A stretch of 64,000 bases of DNA from Pseudonocardia sp. N23 (GTDB lineage Bacteria; Actinomycetota; Actinomycetes; Mycobacteriales; Pseudonocardiaceae): assembly GCF_002583555.1 (NCBI RefSeq), contig NZ_BEGX01000052.1, forward strand, positions 138,644 through 202,643, written 5' to 3'. Shown one piece after another: positions 45,049 through 54,764 of the stretch (the first letter of the stretch is position 1; the number at the start of each line of letters is the position of its first letter). Under the pieces are notes generated by a model. The model worked only from the letters and a program-made list of their open reading frames with translations, searched no databases and was not told the origin of the DNA. A program made the translations under genes and the position numbers.

Positions 45049-45972
45049 TCAGAAACCGTTCTGCGACAGCCAGTTCTTGGCGACGGTCTCCAGCGACGGC
45101 TTCGCGTCGGACGAGGCCTCCGCGTTGAGCTTGGTCAGCCCGTCGGTGGTGAGCTTCGCCGAGATCTGGTTCAGCACGTCGAGCGTGGTCCCCGTGGCCT
45201 TGGCCTTGGTGATCAGCGGGACGACGTTCTGCGCCGCGAAGTTGTCCTTCGGGTCGGTCAGCACGACGAAGTTGTTCGTGACGATCGACGCATCCGTGGT
45301 GAAGATGTCGGCGGCCTGGATGTCGCCGTTCTTCAGCGCGGCGACGGTCAGCGGGCCACCGGCGTCGAGCGCCTTGTACTCCTTGAACGTGCAGTTGTAG
45401 GTCTTCTGGATGCCCGGGATGCCGTCGGGCCTGGTCTGGAACTCCGGCGGCCCGCCGAACACGATCTGGCCGCAGTTGGCCGCCAGGTCCTCGATCGACT
45501 TCGCGTTGTACTTGGTCGCGGTCTCCTGGGTGACGACGACCGCGTCCTTGTCCTCGGCCGCCGACTTGTCGGTCACGGTGAGGTTGGCGGGCAGCGCGGC
45601 CTTGAGGGCGTTGTAGACCGCGTCGGGCTCGGTCTCGGTGGCGTTCTTGTTGATGTACTGCAGCAGCGTCCCCGTGTACTCGGGGATCAGGTCGATCGAG
45701 CCGTCCTGGATCGCCGGGTAGTAGGTCTCGCGGCTGCCGATCGGCGGTCGCAGATCGACCTTCACGCCCTTGGCCTGCAGGGCCTGGGAGTAGATGTTGG
45801 CGATGATCTGGCTCTCGGTGAAGTTGGCCGACCCGATGACGACGGTGTCGGACGCTCCGGCGGTGCTCCCCGAGCCGCCGTTCTGCAAGGGGTCACTGCC
45901 CCCGCCACAGGCGGCGAGCGCAAGCGCTGCGGTGGCGACCACCGCGATCCGGGCGATCAGCGTGCGTCTCAT
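45049..45972 (-). CDS. Osmoprotectant ABC transporter substrate-binding lipoprotein
   Basis: A 307-residue OpuAC/ProX-type binding protein for quaternary amines such as glycine betaine, choline or carnitine. The N-terminus is a lipoprotein signal with lipobox LAAC, so Cys22 is the anchor. VVIGSANFTESQIIANIYSQ, PEYTGTLLQYI and DPKDNFAAQNVVPL are typical of this group. Its gene is the last of four in the operon ATPase, permease, permease, binding protein, 33 nt after the second permease. Confidence 0.94.
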   Translation of the reverse strand: MRRTLIARIAVVATAALALAACGGGSDPLQNGGSGSTAGASDTVVIGSANFTESQIIANIYSQALQAKGVKVDLRPPIGSRETYYPAIQDGSIDLIPEYTGTLLQYINKNATETEPDAVYNALKAALPANLTVTDKSAAEDKDAVVVTQETATKYNAKSIEDLAANCGQIVFGGPPEFQTRPDGIPGIQKTYNCTFKEYKALDAGGPLTVAALKNGDIQAADIFTTDASIVTNNFVVLTDPKDNFAAQNVVPLITKAKATGTTLDVLNQISAKLTTDGLTKLNAEASSDAKPSLETVAKNWLSQNGF

Positions 45973-46005
45973 GGTTGTTGTTCCTCCGGGCGGTTCGGTC
46001 GGGGC

Positions 46006-46722
46006 TCAGGCCGCCTGGGCGGCCGTGTCGGTGGGGCGGGTGGCGACGGCGCGCACCCTGCGGCCCGTTCCCGCGGTCTGCAGGCCGGGCGAGACGAGGA
46101 GCTTCTGCAGGCCGGCGAGCACCAGGTCGGCGACGACGGCGAGCAGGGCGACGAGGATCGAGCCGCCGATCATCTGCGGGAAGTCGCGGATCGACAGCCC
46201 GTCGATGATGTAGCGGCCCAGGCCGTCGAGGCCGACGTAGGCGGCGATCGTGGCCGTCGAGATGACCTGGAGCACCGAGCTGCGGATGCCGCCGATGATC
46301 AGGGGCAGCGCGTTGGGCAGCTCGACGCCGAACAACACGTCGCGCCCCCGCATACCCATGCCGCGGGCGGCGTCGACCACCGAGGCGTCGACGTTGCGCA
46401 CCCCGGCGTAGGTGCCCGCGAGCACCGGCGGGACGGCGAGCAGCACCAGCGCGATGAGCGGGCCCAGCAGTCCGAGCCCGGTCCACTGCACCAGCAGGAT
46501 CAGCACACCCAGCGTCGGCAGCGCCCGCAGGCCGTTGGCCGAGCCGACGACGAGGAACCCGCCCTTGCCGGTGTGCCCGATCCAGGCGCCCAGCGGGACG
46601 GCGATGACGATCGCGATCAGCATCGTGAGCGCGGTGTAGCCGATGTGCTCGACGAGGCGCTGCGGGATCGAGCCGGAGCCCGACCAGTGTGCGGGGTCGA
46701 ACAGCCATCCGAGGAAGTTCAC
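46006..46722 (-). CDS. Osmoprotectant ABC transporter permease 2
   Basis: A 238-residue permease of the ProW/OpuCB type with about six membrane helices. GSANGLRALPTLGVL and the EAA-loop-like region DAARGMGMRGRDVLFGVELPNALPLI, which contacts the ATPase, are present. The GTG start overlaps the preceding permease stop by 4 nt. It differs from its partner by an N-terminal extension (FDPAHWSGSGSIPQRLVEH) and a longer C-terminal tail. Confidence 0.93.
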   Translation of the reverse strand: MNFLGWLFDPAHWSGSGSIPQRLVEHIGYTALTMLIAIVIAVPLGAWIGHTGKGGFLVVGSANGLRALPTLGVLILLVQWTGLGLLGPLIALVLLAVPPVLAGTYAGVRNVDASVVDAARGMGMRGRDVLFGVELPNALPLIIGGIRSSVLQVISTATIAAYVGLDGLGRYIIDGLSIRDFPQMIGGSILVALLAVVADLVLAGLQKLLVSPGLQTAGTGRRVRAVATRPTDTAAQAA

Positions 46723-47381
46723 GCCGTCGCCCCCTTCGCGACCGCGCGTGCGGCCCGGTCCCACGGTGTGAGGGCCCGGCCGATGAGCAGCAGGATCCCG
46801 TCGACGATCAGCGCGAGCGCGACGACCAGCACGATCCCGGCGACGACCTCCGCGGTGATGCTGCGCTGGAAGCCGTCGGTGAACATCTGGCCGAGCCCGC
46901 CGAAGCCGATGACGGAGCCGACGGTCACGAGGCTGATCGACGACACCGCCGCCACCCGGACACCGGCCAGGATGACCGGCACCGAGACCGGCAGCTCGGC
47001 GGCGACGAAGCGGCGGAACGGCTTGAAGCCCATCGCGGTGGCCGCGTCGACCAGCAGCGGCGGGACCGCCTCGAGCGCGTCGGCGACCGTGCGCACCAGC
47101 AGGGCGACGGTGTAGACGCTGAGCGCGACGATCACGTTGACCGGGTCGAGGATCCCGGTGCCGAGGATGACCGGCAGGAATACGAACAGCGCCAGCGACG
47201 GGACCGTGTACAGCAGCCCGGCCAGGTTGACCACGACGGCGCGGCCGAACCCGGCGCGGTTGGCCAGCCAGCCCAGCGGGACGGCGATGACCAGCCCGAT
47301 CACCACGGGGACCAGCGAGAAGACGATGTGGTCGGTGAGGAGGCTCGAGATGAACCCGAGATTCTGGATCACCCAGTTCAC
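46719..47381 (-). CDS. Osmoprotectant ABC transporter permease 1
   Basis: A 220-residue ProW-type permease with about five to six helices. LVPVVIGLVIAVPLGWLANR, GLLYTVPSLALFVFL and the coupling loop DAATAMGFKPFRRFVAAELP are seen. The start is GTG, 11 nt after the ATPase stop. Two unequal permeases plus one ATPase and one binding protein is the OpuC/OpuB arrangement rather than the OpuA fusion. Confidence 0.93.
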   Translation of the reverse strand: MNWVIQNLGFISSLLTDHIVFSLVPVVIGLVIAVPLGWLANRAGFGRAVVVNLAGLLYTVPSLALFVFLPVILGTGILDPVNVIVALSVYTVALLVRTVADALEAVPPLLVDAATAMGFKPFRRFVAAELPVSVPVILAGVRVAAVSSISLVTVGSVIGFGGLGQMFTDGFQRSITAEVVAGIVLVVALALIVDGILLLIGRALTPWDRAARAVAKGATA

Positions 47382-47392
47382 GACGCCCCGCC

Positions 47393-48502
47393 TCAGCCGA
47401 CCCGGCCGGTCGCATCGGCCTCGGGCGCGCCGTCGGCGCTGCGGGAGTCGGCGAGGCCGCGCAGCACATCGTCGGCACCGATGGAGCCCAGCACCCGGCC
47501 GTCGCTGTCGACGGCCACGCCGCGGCCGGACGGCGACGACAGGGCCGCGTCGAGCGCCGCGCGCAGCGAGCCCGCCCCGGCGTCGTAGAGGGAGCCCCCG
47601 GGGACCAGCGAGTCCTCGGTGACCGTCCCGGTGCCGCGGGCGGCCCAGCCCAGCGGGCGACGCTCCCCGTCGACGACGAGGGCCCAGCCGTCGCTCGGCC
47701 TGCGGTCGCCCATCGCGACGACCGGCAGGTCGCCGATCGGAAGCCCGTCCGAGGACAGGAAGCCCAGCCCGCGGTAGCCGCGGTCGCGCCCGACGAAGGA
47801 GTCGACGAAGTCGTCGGCCGGGCGGGACAGCAGCACGCCCGGCTCGTCGTACTGGGCGAGATGGCCGCCGGTGCGGAACACCGCGACCTTGTCCCCCAGC
47901 TTGATCGCCTCGTCGATGTCGTGGGTGACGAACACGATCGTCTTGCCCAGCTCCGACTGCAGGCGCAGCAGCTCGTCCTGCAGCGTCTCGCGGACGATGG
48001 GGTCGACCGCGCTGAACGGCTCGTCCATGAGCAGGACCGGCGGGTCGGCCGCCAGCGCGCGGGCGACCCCGACACGCTGCTGCTGGCCGCCCGACAGCTG
48101 CGCGGGATAGCGCTTGGCCATCTCGGGTGCGAGCCCGACCGTCTCCATCAGCTCGGCCGCACGCTCGCGGGCCTGCTTCTTGTTCCAGCCCAACAGCAAC
48201 GGGACCGTGGCCACGTTGTCGAGGATGGTGCGGTGCGGGAACAGGCCGGCCTGCTGGATGACGTAGCCGATGCCCCGGCGCAGCTCGGCCGCGTCGCGGG
48301 ACATGATGTCCTCGCCCTCCACCGAGATCGTGCCACCGGTGGGCTCGATCATGCGGTTGATCATCCGCAACGAGGTGGTCTTTCCACAGCCGGACGGCCC
48401 CACGAACACGGTGATACGACCCGAATCGACGACGAGGTCGAGATCGTCCACCGCAATGGTGCCGTCCGGGAAGCGCTTGCTCACGCCCCGGAACTCGATC
48501 AT
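47393..48502 (-). CDS. Osmoprotectant ABC transporter ATPase (ProV/OpuCA-like)
   Basis: A 369-residue ATPase. Walker A is GPSGCGKTTS, the signature LSGGQQQR and Walker B LLMDEPFSAVDP. After the ATPase domain (about 1-240) comes a region with CBS-like character (LVVDGERRPLGWAARG, VAVDSDGRVLGSIGADDVLRGL), about 100 residues, which in OpuA-type transporters senses ionic strength or nucleotides. The ATG at 48502 is first in the operon. No osmosensor or regulator gene is adjacent, and the promoter was not identified. Confidence 0.94.
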   Translation of the reverse strand: MIEFRGVSKRFPDGTIAVDDLDLVVDSGRITVFVGPSGCGKTTSLRMINRMIEPTGGTISVEGEDIMSRDAAELRRGIGYVIQQAGLFPHRTILDNVATVPLLLGWNKKQARERAAELMETVGLAPEMAKRYPAQLSGGQQQRVGVARALAADPPVLLMDEPFSAVDPIVRETLQDELLRLQSELGKTIVFVTHDIDEAIKLGDKVAVFRTGGHLAQYDEPGVLLSRPADDFVDSFVGRDRGYRGLGFLSSDGLPIGDLPVVAMGDRRPSDGWALVVDGERRPLGWAARGTGTVTEDSLVPGGSLYDAGAGSLRAALDAALSSPSGRGVAVDSDGRVLGSIGADDVLRGLADSRSADGAPEADATGRVG

Positions 48503-48647
48503 CCGGGTACCCCCGTCGTCGCCGGCGGCCCCTTGTCGGCCGCCGCAGTCCCGGAAAGATAGCCCGGGGGGCCGACAGTCGCGACCGATGTGACCGGACC
48601 GCGACCGTCCACGGGCGGTCCCTCCGGCTGCCCGATGCCGGTCGCGC

Positions 48648-51422
48648 TCAGGCGACGTCGGTCGACGGGGGCACCCGCAGCCGGCGGGCGCGCAGCACGG
48701 CGCGCATCGCCTCGGGGTCGAGCGGCCGGGCGAAGTACCAGCCCTGGAACGCGTCGACCCCGATGCCGCGCAACGCCTCGAACTGCGCCTGCGTCTCGAC
48801 CCCCTCGGCGACCGTGGTGCGCCCCATGGCGCGTGCCATGTCGACGACGGCGCGGGCGACGGCGTGGTCGACCGGGTCGTCGGCGACACCCGTCACGAAG
48901 GCGCGGTCCACCTTGACCGTCTGGGCAGGGAGCTCCTTGAGCCGCGCGAGCGAGGAGTAGCCGGTACCGAAGTCGTCGACGGCGAACCGGACGCCCCGCG
49001 CGACGAGGTCCGCCATGGCCGACAACGCGTGCGGCGGAAGCGCGACCAGGCTCGTCTCGACCAGTTCGAGGATCAGCCGCGAGTGGTCGAGCCCGGTCTC
49101 GGCGAGCGTGGCGTTGACCAGGTCGGCGAACTCCGGGTCGCCCGGCAGCAGGCCGGCCAGGTTGACCGCGACCGCGACCTCGGCCAGCGACCCCCACGAC
49201 GCCGCCTCGCGGGCGGCGGTGCGCAGCACCCACAGGTCCAGCTCGCGCATCAGGCCGCCGCGCTGCGCGACCGGCAGGAACTCGCCGGGCGGGATCATCC
49301 CGCGCTCCGGGTGCGGCCAGCGGATCAGCGCCTCGCTGCTGCGGACGGTGCCGTCGGCGGCCACGACCGGCTGGTACTGCAGCACCAGCCGGTCGTCGGC
49401 GATCGCGGCCCGCAGCTCCGCCTCGACGACGAGCTGGCTCGTCGCCGAGCGCATCACGACGTCGGTGGCCACGCCCACGCTGCCGCGGGAGCGCTTCTTG
49501 GCCTCCTGCATCGCGACCTCGGCGAAGCGCAGCATGTCAGCGGCCCGCAGGCCGGGGTCGGCCGTCGGCGTGGCCAGCCCGACCGACGCGGTGACCTCGA
49601 CGGGCCGGCCCGTGACCGTCACCGACGTCCGCAGCAGGTTCGCGACGGTGTGCCCCAACCGTTCCGGGCCGCCCGCCTCGCCGTGGTCGGAGCAGATGAC
49701 GACGAACTCGTCGCCCGACAGCCGCGCCGCGGTGCAGCCGAACGGAAGCTCGCGCTGCAGCCGCGCCGCCAGCGTGACCAGGACGTCGTCACCGGCGTCG
49801 TGACCCAGCGAGGAGTTGACGCGGGCGAAGTCGTCGAGGTCGCCACAGACGAGGACGACGCCGTCGCGACCGGGGCCGGCCAGCAGCCGGTCGACCGCGT
49901 CGAGCGCGGCGGCCCGGTTGAGCAGGCGGGTCAGCGGGTCGACCGTGCCGGCGCTGCGCAGCACCTCGGCGGCACGACGCCGGTCGTCGACGTCCTCGCA
50001 GGTGACCAGGAACAGCGGGGCACCGTCGTCGGCGCGGGTGACGGTGACCCCGACGCCGCACCAGACGCGGGTGCCGTCGGCGCGCAGCAGCGGCAGCGCG
50101 TCGATCCGGTAGCCGTGCTCGGCACCCTCGGGGACGCGGCGCAGCCAGTCGGGCAGGCCGTCGGCACTCAGCGGCTCGGGCTCGGCGGACAGCGCCGCCG
50201 CCGAGACGCCGCGCAGGTTCTCCGGCGCGGTGTCGAGGATCGCGCACACGGCCGGGTTGGCGTCGAGGACGCGGCCCGCGGCGTCGAGCAGCAGGACCCC
50301 GGTGGGCAGCAGCGCCACGAGGTCGGCGAAGCGGGCGCCCGCGGCGCGGTGCCGGTTCTCGGCGAGGCGCTGGGCCGACAGGTCGCGCACGGTGCCGATG
50401 AGCCGGACCGGGGTGCCGTCCTCGGCGCGCTCGACGACGGCGCGGCAGCCCAGCAGCCGGTCGCCGGGCAGCCGCAGGTCGACGTGGTGGTCGGGCGTGC
50501 GGTTGCCACCGCGCAGGCCCTGGCACAGCAGTGCGACCTGCTCGCCCTCGACGGGCCCGTCGGCGGCGTCGGGGTCGATCCCGGCGGCCCGGTAGAGATC
50601 CTCGAGGGACCCACTGCGGCGCAGCGTCGCCGATGCCAGCTCGTAGGTCCAGGTGCCGACGCCCGCCATCCGCTCCAGCTCCGCGATGCGGCGGGCGTCC
50701 GATGCCGAGCCGAGCTCGACGAACACCACGGCCTGCAGGTCCATCGCGAGGTCCCAGCGGACGACGCGGACCCGGGCGAGCGTGCCGTCGGCACGGATCA
50801 GCCGGGCGTCGGCGTCGCCGCCGACGAGCAGCCTGCGCAGCGCCATCCCGAGGGGGCCGACCTCGGAGTCCCCTGGCATCCGGCCGGCGAGCCGGGCGAA
50901 CGCCGGGTTGACCCTGACGATGCGCTCCGCGCGGTCGACCACCACGGCGGCGGTGGCGGGCAACGGCAGCATGTCGGGGCCTGCGGGCGTCGGGCGGCCG
51001 AACGCCGTGTCCCGCACGCCGGGCGCCACACCCGGGCGGGCCGGGGCGTCGGTACCGGAGGAACGGGTGCCGACACGTCCGGGATGGACGGTGTCGGGCG
51101 CGAGCGGCGCGGGCCCGAACGAACGGTCGCGGCGCGGGTCGGTGAGCGGGTCGGCTGCCGCCGGCGCCGGTGCGACGGCGGCGATGGCCACGTCGCGGAC
51201 CTCGTCGCGGACCTCGGTGTCGATGTCGTCGTCGGGGTGGCCGGGGGCCCGGTCGATGGCCCGCGCGAGGTGCTCGGCGAACCGCACGGCGTCCGGGTCG
51301 GCCGGGCCACCGGAGGCCTTCCGCGCACGGCGCAGGTCGGCCATGGCGACGGCTTCCGTGGCCGGGACATCGTCCCGGCTGTCGTCCCGCTCGTCGCGGG
51401 GACCACGTCCGAACTCGCTCAC
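48648..51422 (-). CDS. PAS-GGDEF-EAL cyclic di-GMP protein
   Basis: A 924-residue soluble protein. The first 150 residues are disordered and charged. Two or three PAS-like domains follow (about 155-240, 250-350, 362-480), then a diguanylate cyclase domain (DPLTRLLNRAAA; active-site loop SGDEF at 569-573 instead of GGDEF) and an EAL phosphodiesterase domain (SSEALIRW 695-702, DDFGTGYSS 816-824, the ETSL and EGVE glutamates). EAL catalytic residues look complete; the first Gly of GGDEF is Ser, which some active cyclases tolerate. The GTG at 51422 has a GGGGGAAG site just upstream. No transmembrane segment is seen. Confidence 0.92.
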   Translation of the reverse strand: MSEFGRGPRDERDDSRDDVPATEAVAMADLRRARKASGGPADPDAVRFAEHLARAIDRAPGHPDDDIDTEVRDEVRDVAIAAVAPAPAAADPLTDPRRDRSFGPAPLAPDTVHPGRVGTRSSGTDAPARPGVAPGVRDTAFGRPTPAGPDMLPLPATAAVVVDRAERIVRVNPAFARLAGRMPGDSEVGPLGMALRRLLVGGDADARLIRADGTLARVRVVRWDLAMDLQAVVFVELGSASDARRIAELERMAGVGTWTYELASATLRRSGSLEDLYRAAGIDPDAADGPVEGEQVALLCQGLRGGNRTPDHHVDLRLPGDRLLGCRAVVERAEDGTPVRLIGTVRDLSAQRLAENRHRAAGARFADLVALLPTGVLLLDAAGRVLDANPAVCAILDTAPENLRGVSAAALSAEPEPLSADGLPDWLRRVPEGAEHGYRIDALPLLRADGTRVWCGVGVTVTRADDGAPLFLVTCEDVDDRRRAAEVLRSAGTVDPLTRLLNRAAALDAVDRLLAGPGRDGVVLVCGDLDDFARVNSSLGHDAGDDVLVTLAARLQRELPFGCTAARLSGDEFVVICSDHGEAGGPERLGHTVANLLRTSVTVTGRPVEVTASVGLATPTADPGLRAADMLRFAEVAMQEAKKRSRGSVGVATDVVMRSATSQLVVEAELRAAIADDRLVLQYQPVVAADGTVRSSEALIRWPHPERGMIPPGEFLPVAQRGGLMRELDLWVLRTAAREAASWGSLAEVAVAVNLAGLLPGDPEFADLVNATLAETGLDHSRLILELVETSLVALPPHALSAMADLVARGVRFAVDDFGTGYSSLARLKELPAQTVKVDRAFVTGVADDPVDHAVARAVVDMARAMGRTTVAEGVETQAQFEALRGIGVDAFQGWYFARPLDPEAMRAVLRARRLRVPPSTDVA

Positions 51423-51644
51423 GGGCTTCCCCCACCAAGTGCGCCGACGGTGCTGACTGGACAACGAGGCACTCGTCCACTCGATGCGCCGACTTCACAC
51501 GGACGGACTACGCCGCCCCGAGTGAGGTACGTCGAGAACACGTACAGGCTGTGATCGCGAGGGCCGACCGGTGGAATAGCCCCAGGTGGGGCACGTGATC
51601 CCCTTCACGCTGCGTTGCGTGACCGGCCGACCCCACGATCGTGA

Positions 51645-52808
51645 TCAACCGCGATCCGCGGCCTCCGCCACCGCGGCCGCGACGGCCGGGGCGACCCGCG
51701 GGTCGAACGGGCCCGGGACGATGCGGTCGAGGGCCAGGTCGTCGCGCGCGACCTCGAAGATCGCCTCGGCCGCGGCGAGCTTCATCGACTCGGTGATCCG
51801 CCGCGCGCCGGCGTCCAGCGCACCACGGAAGACACCCGGGAACGCGAGCACGTTGTTGATCTGGTTCGGGAAGTCGCTGCGGCCCGTCGCCACGATCGGG
51901 GCGTACCGGCCCGCCACGTCCGGGTGCACCTCCGGGTCCGGATTGGACAGAGCGAACACCATCGCGCCCGGGTTCATCGCCGCCAGCAGCTCCTCGGGCA
52001 GCAGGGCGCCCGACAGGCCGACGAACACGTCGGCGCCCTGCATCGCCTCGGCGATGCCGCCGGTGACGCCGCGCGGGTTCGTGATCGCCGCGAGCGCGGC
52101 CTTCTCACCGCCGCGGGCGGTGTCGACGACGCCGCGCGAGTCGAGCAGCACCACGTCGCGCGCCCCCGCGGCCAGCAGGATGCGCGAGCACGCGATGCCC
52201 GCAGCGCCCGCGCCGGAGACCACGAACCGCAGAGCGGTCAGGTCGCGTCCGGTGACCTCGCACGCCCCGCGCAGCGCCGCGAGCAGCACGATCGCGGTGC
52301 CGTGCTGGTCGTCGTGCATGACCGGGCAGTCCAGCGCCTCGACCAGCCGTGCCTCCAGCTCGAAGCAACGCGGCGCCGAGACGTCCTCCAGGTTGACCGC
52401 GCCGAAGCTCGGGCGCAGCCGCACCAGCGTCTCGACGATCTCGTCGACGTCGGTGGTGTCGAGCACCAGCGGGATGGAGTCGAGCCCGCCGAACGTCTTG
52501 AACAGGGCCGACTTCCCCTCCATCACCGGCAGCGCCGCACGCGGGCCGATGTCGCCCAGCCCCAGGACCGCGGTCCCGTCGCTGACGACGGCGACGAGCC
52601 GGTCGGCCCAGGTGTGGGTGCGGGCGACGGACACGTCGGCGGCGATGGCCCGGCTGACCTCGGCGACACCCGGGCTGTAGGCGATCGCCAGATCACGCTG
52701 GTCGCGCAGCGCGGCGGTGAGGCCGGTGGACAGCTTGCCGCCGCGGTGGGCGTCGAAGATCTCGTCGCGGGTGGGCGCCGACAGGGCGCGCTCGGGCGCG
52801 GTGGTCAT
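51645..52808 (-). CDS. NAD(P)-dependent malic enzyme
   Basis: A 387-residue malic enzyme of the short bacterial type, converting malate to pyruvate and CO2 with reduction of NAD(P). TGLTAALRDQRDLAIAYSPGVAEV contains the catalytic Tyr region, VMEGKSALFKTFGG the catalytic Lys, LEDVSAPRCFELE and PVMHDDQHGTAIVLLAAL the metal ligands, and VVSGAGAAGIACSRIL the cofactor loop. There is no C-terminal phosphotransacetylase domain. The ATG is at 52808. The 220 bp upstream of the next plus-strand region show no supported gene. It links TCA-cycle malate to pyruvate. Confidence 0.95.
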   Translation of the reverse strand: MTTAPERALSAPTRDEIFDAHRGGKLSTGLTAALRDQRDLAIAYSPGVAEVSRAIAADVSVARTHTWADRLVAVVSDGTAVLGLGDIGPRAALPVMEGKSALFKTFGGLDSIPLVLDTTDVDEIVETLVRLRPSFGAVNLEDVSAPRCFELEARLVEALDCPVMHDDQHGTAIVLLAALRGACEVTGRDLTALRFVVSGAGAAGIACSRILLAAGARDVVLLDSRGVVDTARGGEKAALAAITNPRGVTGGIAEAMQGADVFVGLSGALLPEELLAAMNPGAMVFALSNPDPEVHPDVAGRYAPIVATGRSDFPNQINNVLAFPGVFRGALDAGARRITESMKLAAAEAIFEVARDDLALDRIVPGPFDPRVAPAVAAAVAEAADRG

Positions 52809-53016
52809 GACAGGGGTCCCTCGTCCTCGGGTGTGGGTGGGCGCGACTTCTCGCGCGTTCCGTACACCGGAGGTCGCGGGTGTTCGCCCGCTCGCGGTGC
52901 CGGACTGCCCCACCTGCCGGTCACCGCGGATGTCGCGATCACTGCCGGCCGTGGAGGCGGTCGGGTTCTCCTCGGATGTTACCCACGCCCGGCACCGACG
53001 GGCAGGGTCGTCTTCG

Positions 53017-53796
53017 TCACCCCGTGATCGGGTGCTCCGCCAGGAAGTCGAGGACCACCCGGGCGGCTTCCTGCTCCTGCTCCTCGAAGTAGCCGTGCTG
53101 CGCACCGGGGATGCGGTGCACCCGTGCGTCGGGGATGCGCCCGGCCAGCAGGTCGCTGTTGGCGACGACGTTGAGCACGTCCTCGGTGCCGTGCACGCAC
53201 AGCGTGGGCGCGGTGATCGACGGCAGGCCGTCCCACGAGTCGTGGGCCTGGCTCGCCCGATAATGCCTCAGCGCGGCGACCGGCCGGGTCCCGACCCGCC
53301 AGTCGTTGCACACGCCCTCCGTCCGCAGCCGGGCCCGCGCCCAGGCCGGGTTGTGCAGGAACTCCGTCAGGTCCCCGCCCGCGCCGAGCCGCTCGTTCAC
53401 ATGCTCGGGGCGCGGGACCCCGTGCGCGTCACCGGGGGTCGTCGCACCGAGCACCAGCGCGCCGACGCGGTCGGGGTGGTCGACGGCCACCCACTGAGCG
53501 ACACGCCCGCCCATCGAGAACCCGTACACGTGGGCGCGCCCGATGCCGAGCGCGTCGAGCACGGCGACGGCGTCGCCCGCGAACCCGCGGGTCGAGTACC
53601 CGGCCGCCGGCATCTCGCTCGCCCCGGTGCCGCGGTAGTCGAACAGGACGACGCGGTGCCGCGCGGCCAGCAGGCCGATCGTGCGACCCCACATCAGATG
53701 GCTCGATCCCTGCCCGGGCAGCAGGATCAGCGGGTCGCCCGCGCCGGTCTCCTCGGCGTGCAGGCTCGTGCCGTCGGCGGTGCGCACGGTCGTCAT
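53017..53796 (-). CDS. Alpha/beta hydrolase
   Basis: A 259-residue alpha/beta-hydrolase fold enzyme. LLPGQGSSHLMW gives the oxyanion region, VVLFDYRGTGAS the next strand, YGFSMGGRVAQ the nucleophile elbow (Ser), APTLCVHGTEDVLN the acid strand and PGAQHGYFEEQ the catalytic His. No signal peptide; the ATG at 53796 starts directly at the first strand. Related proteins include 3-oxoadipate enol-lactonases, but the substrate cannot be told. Divergent from the VOC gene. Confidence 0.9.
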   Translation of the reverse strand: MTTVRTADGTSLHAEETGAGDPLILLPGQGSSHLMWGRTIGLLAARHRVVLFDYRGTGASEMPAAGYSTRGFAGDAVAVLDALGIGRAHVYGFSMGGRVAQWVAVDHPDRVGALVLGATTPGDAHGVPRPEHVNERLGAGGDLTEFLHNPAWARARLRTEGVCNDWRVGTRPVAALRHYRASQAHDSWDGLPSITAPTLCVHGTEDVLNVVANSDLLAGRIPDARVHRIPGAQHGYFEEQEQEAARVVLDFLAEHPITG

Positions 53797-53890
53797 ACCC
53801 ACAACCCTGCACCCCCGCCTGTTCTCGCGACCCCCCGGCCGGACAGGATGCGGTTGCGCCCGACGACATCCCCGACGAAGTGGAGACCCC

Positions 53891-54244
53891 GTGTCCGACA
53901 CCCCCGCCCGCATCGGCAACGTCCTGCACCCCGTGGCCGACGTCGCCGCGGCGGTCGAGTTCTACGGCTCCGTCTTCGGGTTCGCGACGAAGTTCGTCGA
54001 CGGCTCGCGCTACGCCGCCCTGGACGCCGGCGGCACGACGCTCGCGCTGGCCGCGCCGGAGGAGGACCTCACCGACGGCATGCCGGCCGCGTCGATCAAG
54101 GTCGCCGACGTCCCGTCCGCGCTCACCGCGCTGCTCGAGGCCGGCGGCACGGTCGTCCGCGCGCCGGAGGAGGGCCCCCACGAGGTCCGCGCCGTCGCGC
54201 GCGACCCGTGGGGCAACACCGTCGTCGTATACGCCTCCCGCTAG
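53891..54244 (+). CDS. VOC family (glyoxalase-fold) protein
   Basis: A 117-residue single-domain vicinal oxygen chelate protein. VLHPVADVAAAVEFYGSVFGF opens the first beta-alpha-beta unit, FVDGSRYAALDAGGTTLALA follows, and ARDPWGNTVVVYASR ends the second unit; His13 and a C-terminal acidic position are possible metal ligands, the latter (usually Glu) being absent. The start is GTG 53891. Its TAG shares CTAG (54241-54244) with the stop of the convergent monooxygenase gene. Confidence 0.88.
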   Translation: MSDTPARIGNVLHPVADVAAAVEFYGSVFGFATKFVDGSRYAALDAGGTTLALAAPEEDLTDGMPAASIKVADVPSALTALLEAGGTVVRAPEEGPHEVRAVARDPWGNTVVVYASR

Positions 54245-54570
54245 GCGTCCTCCATCACGACCTCGCCCATCGGGCCCCAGCCGTCGCCCGGGAGCTCGGT
54301 GAAGACGATCTTCGGCTGCGCCGTCACCACCGACGGCAGCCAGCCGAAGAACCACTTCGCGTGCTCGGACGACACGTGCGCCTCCCCCGCCGCCTGGTCG
54401 ACGTAGTTGGCGAGGACCGTGTACTCGTTGGCCCGCTCGACGCTCTCGTAGCAGCTGAACAAGAGGTTGCCGGGCTCGTCGCGGACCTGCCCGGAGTAGC
54501 GGACGATGCCGTCGAGGAAGTCCTCGCGCTTGTCCGGGCGGACGTCGAGCCTGAAGACGATGAAGATCAT
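54241..54570 (-). CDS. Antibiotic biosynthesis monooxygenase (ABM) family protein
   Basis: A 109-residue dimeric alpha/beta-barrel protein: IFIVFRLDVRPDKREDFLDGI, then NLLFSCYESVERANEYTVLANY and a helix with SSEHAKWFFGWL. Members oxidise quinols or act as heme or polyketide monooxygenases without cofactor; this one cannot be placed further. The ATG at 54570 begins at the first strand. The stop overlaps that of the VOC gene in a shared CTAG. Confidence 0.85.
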   Translation of the reverse strand: MIFIVFRLDVRPDKREDFLDGIVRYSGQVRDEPGNLLFSCYESVERANEYTVLANYVDQAAGEAHVSSEHAKWFFGWLPSVVTAQPKIVFTELPGDGWGPMGEVVMEDA

Positions 54571-54764
54571 GTGATGCCTCCTGTACCCGGTTCTTCGGAT
54601 GCACTCTCTTACCGCACGCACTCCGACGCGGGTGTGTCACGGGTGCGACGGCGCCCTGACACGACCCGAACATTTCCCGCACCGGTCGTTCACGTCGGCT
54701 CGGCATCGTCGTCGGTGTCCGGCACACGTCATCGCCGCCGGACCCGGATGCAGGAGGACGACGG

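Noticed and set aside
51423-51644. A gene between the GGDEF/EAL protein and malic enzyme
   Set aside because: No frame with start signal or protein-like pattern; it appears to be spacer and promoter sequence.
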